This document shows, piece by piece, positions 43,097-48,956 of a stretch of 48,956 bases of DNA. The stretch lies in the NCBI RefSeq assembly GCF_003991905.1, contig NZ_RSCL01000047.1:1-48956 (forward strand), written 5' to 3'. This stretch comes from Dulcicalothrix desertica PCC 7102 (GTDB lineage Bacteria > Cyanobacteriota > Cyanobacteriia > Cyanobacteriales > Nostocaceae). Position 1 is the first letter of the stretch. The number at the start of each line of letters is the position of its first letter. Under the pieces are notes generated by a model. The model searched no databases. It was given only the letters and a program-made list of their open reading frames with translations, and was not told the origin of the DNA. Made by a program: the position numbers and the translations under genes.

Positions 43097-44178
43097 AGTA
43101 GTTAGACAAAATTAATTACATAATTTTCTCCAAATTCTCTAAGGATTTTTTCAACAGATGCAACAAAAGTTTGCCAACTCGAATAAGCAGATATTTAAAT
43201 CCATTCATATTTGATAAATCGCCAGAGAATTTCAATCAAATTTAATTGTGGCGAATATGATGGTAATTCAAATATTGTAATCCCACGCTCCTGCCATTCT
43301 TCAATTTTATCGAATATGGCATTGCTTGTATGAATAGAAGCTTTATCAACAACAATTACTGTTGGTTTATCTACTGTAGAAAAGAAAGTATCAATACAAT
43401 GAGCAACAACATCTGAATTAATACTTTGTGATGAGACATAAGTTTCAAGATGGTTATTTCTGTTCATAATGCCCAATACATTTAGGCGCCGACTACGATT
43501 ACTTGGAATTGGTAAATATTCTCCAATATTTTGCCAACCATAAGGGACAGAAGGAATTAAGCAGAATCCAGTTTCATCTAAATAATATAAATCTATTTTA
43601 CCCTCTGAATCTAATTTTTTTAACTCTTCGAGTTGTGCCTTCTTTTCCTTATATTCTATAGGGTCTGGCTCTCCACCAACATCTCTACGCATTCGATGCC
43701 AACTCATAGATAAATTTTGAATTATTCTTTTAATTGTTTTAGTACTTACCTCAATTCCCCATTCTTCTTTAACTTTTTGTAATACCTTTTTTAACTGTCT
43801 TGGTTCTTCATCAACCCACTTTTTAATTATTTCTTCCTGTTCGTCGCTAAATATTCGCTTACTACCTCTTCCAGGCTTGTTGTACAATCCGACTATTCCC
43901 TCTAACTCCCAACGGTCAAACCAGTTATAGATTGTTTTGTAACTTACCTGAAAAATCCTTATCAACTCTTTCATTTTTTTGCCACTTGCTGCTAGTATCA
44001 AGCAATGCGCTCTCTGTCGTACCTGATGATGTCGGCTTTGACGATAAATTCTTTCTAGCAATTTAAGTGATAGGGGATTGATGTCTCTAATGAATATCAT
44101 ATAAAATCTTAATAAATGCACCTTTTTGGTCTCCAATATTCTACCACGTATTTATGTAATTAATTTTGTCCAGTTACT
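43097..44178 (-). mobile_element. IS630-family insertion sequence (1,082 bp) with TA duplication
   Basis: The inverted ends AGTAGTTAGACAAAATTAAT and AGTAACTGGACAAAATTAAT are inverted repeats with three differences. The flanking TA at 43095-43096 and 44179-44180 is the target duplication. One transposase gene lies on the minus strand. It has inserted in a ribbon-helix-helix gene. The first 75 bases of the window carry the same end in the opposite orientation. Confidence 0.95.
43195..44136 (-). CDS. IS630 transposase, truncated by a premature TAA
   Basis: The first 313 codons of an IS630 transposase: HTH domain (VRQRAHCLILAASG, VSYKTIYNWFDRW), then the DDE triad with YLDETGF, VVDKASIH and PQLNLIEILW. 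The true start is probably the later ATG at 44100 (MIFIRDINPLSLKLLERIY). The frame stops at W-I-stop, but reading through continues as ISAYSSWQTFVASVEKILRE to the natural TAA at 43102-43104, giving a full-length 344-residue protein. The left-edge copy shares the tail beyond this stop. The DDE residues are intact, so partial activity is possible. Confidence 0.9.
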   Translation of the reverse strand: METKKVHLLRFYMIFIRDINPLSLKLLERIYRQSRHHQVRQRAHCLILAASGKKMKELIRIFQVSYKTIYNWFDRWELEGIVGLYNKPGRGSKRIFSDEQEEIIKKWVDEEPRQLKKVLQKVKEEWGIEVSTKTIKRIIQNLSMSWHRMRRDVGGEPDPIEYKEKKAQLEELKKLDSEGKIDLYYLDETGFCLIPSVPYGWQNIGEYLPIPSNRSRRLNVLGIMNRNNHLETYVSSQSINSDVVAHCIDTFFSTVDKPTVIVVDKASIHTSNAIFDKIEEWQERGITIFELPSYSPQLNLIEILWRFIKYEWI

Positions 44179-44266
44179 TATTAAGTTCAGCAGCTTTAGC
44201 ACGAAGCGCGTCGGCTAAGGGTTTCGGCAACTTAAAGTTGATAGATTCACGCTCGACCTTTGCCAT

Positions 44267-44297
44267 ATCTACACCCTCGTATATACCCTGTGTAGAT
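44267..44297. promoter_or_regulatory. Inverted repeat at the divergent promoter of the RHH gene
   Basis: ATCTACAC (44267-44274) and GTGTAGAT (44290-44297), a perfect 8-bp inverted repeat with a 15-nt spacer, starts directly at the ATG of the split ribbon-helix-helix gene. It lies between that gene and the plus-strand gene at 44353. It is the likely operator for the ribbon-helix-helix protein. Confidence 0.5.
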
Positions 44298-44352
44298 TTT
44301 ACGATGAAATGGGCGCCGTTCGTGCAATGCATTTCTCCCAAGGAGGTAAAGC

Positions 44353-44889
44353 ATGAAAGTTATAGTTCGAGATGCGGAAGTTTTCAGAAATATCGAACTA
44401 GAAAAATTAAGGGACTATCTCCAATCTCATGGATGGCGCCTCGACCGTCCATTTCTAGATAATGGTACGATTTGGTTAAAGAAAGAACCGCAACGAGGCG
44501 AATTTGAAATATTGTTACCCAATAGTCAAGATTTGGGTGATTATGTTTCGCGTGTGTGTGAAGCTGTAGAAACCCTTGCGACTGTTCAAAATCGCTCACA
44601 ATTAGAAATTATTGGCGAACTTATTACCAATTATCCTAATATCACTCTTCAAGGATTAGTAACACAAATTACATCTTTTAATGGAGGCACAATAAGCGGT
44701 GATATTACATTATTTGGTGTGGTTGTTGACAAATTACGTCCAGTTAACACTACACTAACTGACCATGAATATATTCTCGCAATTAAAGCATATACCGAAC
44801 GCTTACCAGTGTTGTGTACAGGTGATTTAATCAAAGAAAACGATATATTTATTCTCACAAATCCCCAACAATTCCACCTTGACATTTAA
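44353..44889 (+). CDS. Conserved cyanobacterial protein, paralog of the DUF4365 partner
   Basis: 178 residues with a strong AAGGAGG 6 nt before the ATG. Homologous throughout to the 177-residue protein at 994. The N-terminus differs (MKVIVRDAEVFRNIELEKLRDYLQ), but the core (GEFEILLP, VETLATVQNRSQLEIIGELITNYPNITLQGLVTQI, LFGVVVDKLRPVN) and the tail (ERLPVLCTGDLIKEN) are the same. Here it is not next to a DUF4365 gene but divergent from the ribbon-helix-helix gene, with the candidate operator between them. Function unknown. Confidence 0.75.
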   Translation: MKVIVRDAEVFRNIELEKLRDYLQSHGWRLDRPFLDNGTIWLKKEPQRGEFEILLPNSQDLGDYVSRVCEAVETLATVQNRSQLEIIGELITNYPNITLQGLVTQITSFNGGTISGDITLFGVVVDKLRPVNTTLTDHEYILAIKAYTERLPVLCTGDLIKENDIFILTNPQQFHLDI

Positions 44890-44891
44890 TA

Positions 44892-45254
44892 TCATGTTAG
44901 AGATTCAAGTAAACCTGACATATCTAAAACTCTCTGTGAGTAAGTTTCCGCTTGTTTGGCTACTTCTTCTCGACGAAGTTCATCTAACAAAATATTATCT
45001 AAATTAAGTTGCCAGCGCGCGAGTTGAACTTGAATATTAACTAATTCTTCAGCTTGTTCTGGTTCAATTTCTGGTGCTATCCACTCAATAAACCATTCTG
45101 TCTCATCTATTACAACCTCTACACCTTTTTTGAACGCACTATTACAAAACGAGCGAACGCGCGCTAGGTTGGAAGCGATATGTCCTAAGCGGTGTGAAAT
45201 ATCTTCGCTAAGGAAACTTGCTTTTTTTTCATCTAAAGTCGATTTGGTATCCAC
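44892..45254 (-). CDS. Conserved helical protein of unknown function
   Basis: 120 residues, wholly helical and acidic, with SEDISHRLGHIASNLARVRSFCNS and ETEWFIEWIAPEIEPEQAEELVNIQVQLARWQLNLD. No membrane segment or known motif. It converges on the preceding gene with a two-base gap between stops. It may pair with the adjacent protein or with the Uma2 remnant upstream. I could not assign a family. Confidence 0.55.
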   Translation of the reverse strand: MDTKSTLDEKKASFLSEDISHRLGHIASNLARVRSFCNSAFKKGVEVVIDETEWFIEWIAPEIEPEQAEELVNIQVQLARWQLNLDNILLDELRREEVAKQAETYSQRVLDMSGLLESLT

Positions 45255-45340
45255 CTATTAAATCCTCAGTAATTCTTTTTAGACGTTCTTTCATTGCTGC
45301 GTCTTGAATTATCATCGAACGATTATTTTGGCTTGGACGA

Positions 45341-45562
45341 ATGTTAATAATCGATGATTATAATATCAAAACATTAGAGTACGCAGCCTTTGGTGTCGAT
45401 GAATACTGGATTGTTGACCCGTTAGAAGATAAGGTGACAGTCTGCTTGCTACAAGGAAAAGTTTACAATCAAACAGTATTTACTGGAAATCAACAAATTG
45501 TGTCGCTTACTTTCCCGCAAATTAACGCGACTGCCCAAAAAATACTGGCGCCGCAGCTTTAA
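45341..45562 (+). pseudogene. C-terminal remnant of a Uma2-family (DUF820) nuclease gene
   Basis: 73 codons beginning near LEYAAFGVDEYWIVDPLEDKVTVCLLQGKVYNQTVFTGNQQIVSLTFPQ. This is the C-terminal third of Uma2-type PD-(D/E)xK proteins, containing the EYWIVDP motif. The N-terminal two-thirds with the first catalytic acidic residues are missing, so the fragment cannot be active. No sign of how it was truncated. Confidence 0.8.
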
Positions 45563-46140
45563 TATACGAGAATGCAAGAGCTTGTGCATCACTACTTATT
45601 CAAGAATATTTAAGTATTTATACAATTTTTAAAATTAAATTATACATGCTGTACATAAAATATTATACGCCGGACTCACAAAGCATTTTTTGTAATTTAG
45701 CCCTGTATTAAGTAATTATCTTAAAATTATAGTCACTATTATTACTTGAATGCTTGTTTGTATACAGTTACGATTGTTGTCGCGCTCCAAGGCGCGATGT
45801 CTAACGCAATCGATACATTGTAATAATCAATACTCAATAGATTTGTAATCCGTCATTAAAAATTAACCCGCGTGTGGTTCAAACCACTAATAGCAAAAGT
45901 CCTCTATAAGAGGACTGACGATAAATGAGCAATTTTTACTACTTGCATTTAAACTTTTAGTGGTTTATACAGTCTTTGTGTAAGATGCTAATTAATGGAC
46001 TTGCGTTTGACTTTTGCTATGTCCGCATTTTGTATTGTGTGAATAATTAGGTGCAAAGGGCACCTTTGGAGTGTTGCTTCATTTTCACAGCATGTAGTTA
46101 AAATAACTATAATCGATATGTTACATTTCAGTATTGGCTG
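45563..46140. other. Intergenic region before the Roco gene
   Basis: About 580 bases, AT-rich. It has the second copy of the AGTCCTCT hairpin at 45899-45917. A TTGACT at 46007 with TGTATT 18 bases later is a weak promoter candidate for the downstream gene. No coding frame. Confidence 0.35.
45892..45917 (-). terminator. Hairpin, second copy of the repeated element
   Basis: Read on the minus strand, AGTCCTCTTATAGAGGACT is followed by TTTTGCTA, nearly identical to 37318-37343. The stem is 8 bp. No gene ends close by on this strand, so it may be a mobile repeat rather than a functional terminator. Confidence 0.45.
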
Positions 46141-48930
46141 ATGACCGAGGAAGAATTGCTACAGGTAATAGAACAAGCCGCAGCAGAGGGAGTGACAGAA
46201 TTAGACCTCTCTGGTAACGGGTTAACAGCTTTACCACCTGAGATTGGTAAGCTGACTCAACTCAAAAAGCTGATTCTCGGTAAGTATGAGTATGACGAAG
46301 ATGGTGAGTTTCTTGGTGCTATCGGAAATAATTTGAGTTATTTACCGAAAGAAATTGGATTGCTCAATCAACTTGAAGAACTTCAAGTTGCCCGGAATAG
46401 ACTGAGTAATATCCCAGCAGAAATAGGGCAATTATTTAACTTGCGAACCCTCGACATTACTAGAAATGAACTGAGTAATATCCCAGCAGAAATAAAGCAA
46501 TTAGTTAACTTGCAAACCCTCAACCTTGGTTGGAACCAATTGAGTAGTATACCAGCAGAAATAGGGCAAATAGTTAACTTGCAAACTCTCGACCTTAGTT
46601 GGAATCCACTGCGTAGTATACCAGTAGAAATAGGACAACTTTTTAACTTGCAAACTCTCGACCTTAGCGCAAATCCATTGGGTAGTGTACCACCAGTAAT
46701 AGAGCAACTATTTAATTTGCAATCGCTGACTTTAATGGGAAATAATCTAAGTAGTATCCCATTAGAAATGGGAAAACTTATTAACTTAAAATATCTTAAC
46801 CTTAATGTGAATAAACTGAGTGTTATCCCATTAGAAATAGGAAAACTTGTCAACTTAGAATTCCTTACTCTGGGCAGTAATCAACTGAGTAGCTTACCAG
46901 CAGAGATGGGTAGACTGATAAACTTACAATTCCTTGACATGAGCAAAAATCAACTGAGTAGTTTACCAACAGAAATAAAACAACTTAGCAAACTTAAAGA
47001 ACTTGATTTACGTGGAAACCCAGTCCCTGTTCCACCAGAGATTTTAGGAAAAAAAGATATTGTATTTGGAGAACCGGGGGATGTTAAGGAAATACTTGAT
47101 TTTTACTTTCGAGTGCAAGACCCCAAAGAAACAGAACACCTCTATGAAGCAAAGTTATTAATTATTGGTGAAGGGGGTGCAGGTAAAACCTCTTTGGCTA
47201 AGAAAATTAAAGATGAAAGCTACGAACTTCAATCAAGTGAGAAGTCAACTGAAGGTATTAATGTTATTCAGTGGAAGTTTCCGCTTGACAATGGTCATGA
47301 ATTTCGCGTTAATATTTGGGATTTTGGTGGTCAGGAAATCTACCACCAAACCCACCAATTTTTTCTTACCCAACGTTCTCTTTATGCTTTAGTCGCTGAT
47401 ACGCGTAAAGAAAATACAGATTTTTATTGGTGGTTGAAAGTTGCCGAACTTTTAAGCGATAATAGTCCTGTTTTGATTATTAAGAATGAAAAGCAAGACC
47501 GTGAAACTGAGGTAAACGAGCGTCAGTTACGCGGAGAATTTACGAATTTGAAAGAAGTTTTAGCAACTAATTTAGCAACAAATCGTAGTTTAGCTGAAAT
47601 TAAAGAAAAAATCAAATTTTATATCAGTAGTCTTCCTCATGTTGGTGATAAGTCACCTTTACCAAAACTCTGGGTGCGGGTTCGTGTAGCTTTGGAAAAT
47701 TATTCTATAACTCGCGATTATATCGAGCTTAGTGAATATTTTCAACTTTGTGAAACTAATCAATTGACTGACCGCAAGGACATGCTGCGGTTAAGTCGTT
47801 ATCTGCATGACCTTGGTGTTTGTTTGCATTTCCAAGACGATTCGACGCTGAAACATTATGTTATTCTTAGACCAGAATGGGCTACAACTGCGGTTTATAA
47901 AGTTTTAGATAATAAAACCGTTAAACAAAATCTGGGATGTTTTACTCAAGAAAATCTTGTTGATATTTGGCAAGACAGTAAATATGCTGAGATGCGAGAT
48001 GAACTACTACAATTAATGATGCGGTTTAAGCTCTGCTATCAAATTCCTAGCCGTCCTGGTAACTACATTGCACCGCAATTACTCGATATTGAGCAACCTG
48101 AGTATTATTGGGATAAATTTCATAATCTCGTTTTGCGCTACAAGTATGATTTTATGCCCAAAGGTATTCTCACGCGCTTGATTGTAGAAACACACCCTTG
48201 GATTGAAAATCAAAAACTCGTTTGGAAAAGCGGTGTTGTTCTTAATAAAGATGAAACGCGCGTTGAGGTCGTTGAAAATTACAATCAACGAGAAATTAAA
48301 GTTAGCGTATCTGGAAACCGCAAAAAAGAGTTACTCGCAGTTGTTACCCACGAACTAGAAAAAATCCATCGTTCTTTTGAACGTTTGCAATATCAAACTT
48401 TGGTTTCATGTAACTGTGAAGAATGTACAGTCAGTGAAAATCCTTATGCTTATCGGTTAGAAAATTTACGTAAGCGTTTAAAAGCTGGTAAATATCAAGT
48501 TGAATGCGAAGAAAGTTATGAATCTGTAGATGTTCGCAGATTGATTGATGATGTGAATTTGTCACGTAAGCAAGATTATCGGGAATCTCAAGTCCAAAAT
48601 ACTCCATTACAACGGGAATTGGAAACAGAGAGGCAGAAATCTTTAAATATAAATAGAGCTACTATAAACTTATCTGGTCAGCAGTATAAAAAATTACGGG
48701 ATGCTTTGGTTGATGCTTTTCCTACCAAATCTTCATTAGAGCAATTTTTATTATTTGAATTTGATAAAAAGTTAGATGTGATTGCAGGGGGTAATGATTT
48801 ACAAGAAATTGTCTTTAATGTAATAAAAACGGCAGAAGCTCAGGGATGGGTTGAAGAATTGATTTCTGGCGCCAAAGAGGGTGGCCGCCGAGATACGTGC
48901 AAAATGGGACACGATGCAAAGTTTTGTTAA
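46141..48930 (+). CDS. Leucine-rich-repeat Roco GTPase with C-terminal effector-associated domain
   Basis: A 929-residue protein. About eleven LRR units of 23 residues lie at about 15-310, with pattern LSSIPAEIGQLxNLQTLDL. The Roc GTPase domain has G1 GEGGAGKTS at 343-351, G3 DFGGQE at 394-399 and G4-like NEKQD at about 449-453. The COR region covers about 480-720. The C-terminus (about 833-912) matches the effector-associated domain EAD1: LSGQQYKKLRDALVDAFPTKSSLEQFLLFEFDKKLDVIA and VIKTAEAQGWVEELI. EAD1 pairs such proteins with effectors bearing the same domain; none is seen here. The last residues (EGGRRDTCKMGHDAKFC) do not look like the normal end of the family, suggesting truncation or frameshift just after EAD1. 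Confidence 0.88.
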   Translation: MTEEELLQVIEQAAAEGVTELDLSGNGLTALPPEIGKLTQLKKLILGKYEYDEDGEFLGAIGNNLSYLPKEIGLLNQLEELQVARNRLSNIPAEIGQLFNLRTLDITRNELSNIPAEIKQLVNLQTLNLGWNQLSSIPAEIGQIVNLQTLDLSWNPLRSIPVEIGQLFNLQTLDLSANPLGSVPPVIEQLFNLQSLTLMGNNLSSIPLEMGKLINLKYLNLNVNKLSVIPLEIGKLVNLEFLTLGSNQLSSLPAEMGRLINLQFLDMSKNQLSSLPTEIKQLSKLKELDLRGNPVPVPPEILGKKDIVFGEPGDVKEILDFYFRVQDPKETEHLYEAKLLIIGEGGAGKTSLAKKIKDESYELQSSEKSTEGINVIQWKFPLDNGHEFRVNIWDFGGQEIYHQTHQFFLTQRSLYALVADTRKENTDFYWWLKVAELLSDNSPVLIIKNEKQDRETEVNERQLRGEFTNLKEVLATNLATNRSLAEIKEKIKFYISSLPHVGDKSPLPKLWVRVRVALENYSITRDYIELSEYFQLCETNQLTDRKDMLRLSRYLHDLGVCLHFQDDSTLKHYVILRPEWATTAVYKVLDNKTVKQNLGCFTQENLVDIWQDSKYAEMRDELLQLMMRFKLCYQIPSRPGNYIAPQLLDIEQPEYYWDKFHNLVLRYKYDFMPKGILTRLIVETHPWIENQKLVWKSGVVLNKDETRVEVVENYNQREIKVSVSGNRKKELLAVVTHELEKIHRSFERLQYQTLVSCNCEECTVSENPYAYRLENLRKRLKAGKYQVECEESYESVDVRRLIDDVNLSRKQDYRESQVQNTPLQRELETERQKSLNINRATINLSGQQYKKLRDALVDAFPTKSSLEQFLLFEFDKKLDVIAGGNDLQEIVFNVIKTAEAQGWVEELISGAKEGGRRDTCKMGHDAKFC

Positions 48931-48956
48931 GATACTTGCAATAAATTAGCCTTTAT

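Larger units (their letters stand above)
42601..44266 (-). pseudogene. Ribbon-helix-helix DNA-binding protein gene split by IS630
   Basis: Removing the IS and one TA rejoins the flanks in frame: 86 + 2 + 494 nt = 582 nt, or 193 codons plus stop. The N-terminal part (44179-44266) is MAKVERESINFKLPKPLADALRAKAAEL, a typical ribbon-helix-helix start, and it continues on the other side as TTATDLVIQGLNHVLGD. After that come a coiled coil (SRLTALENKFETVTNQLAKFEGAL) and a C-terminal domain with WRYDEKEGLYHEV. The C-terminal part alone has a start only at TTG 43053. It was probably an autoregulated repressor. Confidence 0.85.

Noticed and set aside
46383-46853. 156-codon minus-strand frame in the Roco gene
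   Set aside because: Regular 23-residue pattern that mirrors the LRR repeats; it is the complement of the coding strand.
1-48956. tRNA, rRNA or known riboswitch genes
   Set aside because: None recognised on either strand by eye; covariance-model searches were not possible.

Overview
The window is best read as most of a plasmid from a filamentous, heterocyst-type cyanobacterium (Nostocales). The evidence is a replication protein next to a DnaB helicase, a ParB-type protein, a relaxase with MobC and three transfer accessory genes, several protein families typical of this group, low overall GC, and a cyanobacterial IS630 element. The classical cyanobacterial HIP1 octamer (GCGATCGC) was not seen. 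Instead the hexamer GGCGCC occurs about 57 times by hand count, far above the two or three expected at this base composition.

Layout. Positions 1-75 are the end of an IS630 copy. Then come a truncated secreted-protein gene, a frameshifted DUF4365 gene with its partner, a VapBC-type toxin-antitoxin pair and an XRE repressor with a candidate operator (0.07-3.1 kb). The replication module (3.4-7.5 kb) has a Rep protein whose gene carries four 22-bp iterons, DnaB, and an N6-adenine methyltransferase invaded by in-frame palindromic repeats. A signalling and conflict island follows (7.6-31.7 kb). It holds two adjacent small GTPases, a membrane-spanning AAA ATPase with an extracytoplasmic ligand-binding domain, and a second AAA regulator. 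Next is a plus-strand operon: GTPase, GTPase-associated membrane protein, FHA-like membrane protein, vWA protein, two PPC-like lipoproteins and a beta-lactamase-fold lipoprotein. Facing it is a minus-strand operon: Trypco1, trypsin-like protease, coiled-coil/helical protein, protein of tandem SPFH-like modules, ubiquitin-like protein. The backbone resumes with ParB, candidate centromere repeats, a methyltransferase pseudogene, a GIY-YIG protein pair and a DUF1186 protein (32.4-37.2 kb). The mobilization module (37.4-42 kb) has a relaxase, MobC, a candidate oriT, and a DNA-binding protein, ParA-like ATPase and membrane protein that resemble IncP TraK/TraL/TraM in order and type. Last come two small genes, a ribbon-helix-helix gene split by a complete IS630 copy, a second copy of the partner gene seen near the left end, a Uma2 remnant, and a leucine-rich-repeat Roco GTPase with a C-terminal effector-associated domain (42-49 kb).

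The candidate undescribed system is the 8.9-31.7 kb island. Its parts (GTPases, a GTPase-partner protein, vWA, FHA, trypsin plus Trypco1, a ubiquitin-like protein, AAA receptors) are the kinds found in NTP-dependent bacterial conflict systems. The particular combination, with tandem SPFH-like modules and three lipoproteins sharing one sensor-like domain, is not one I recognise as described. GGCGCC is absent from roughly 8.6-16.1 kb and 24.2-32.3 kb but dense elsewhere, which suggests that two parts of the island were acquired separately from the backbone.
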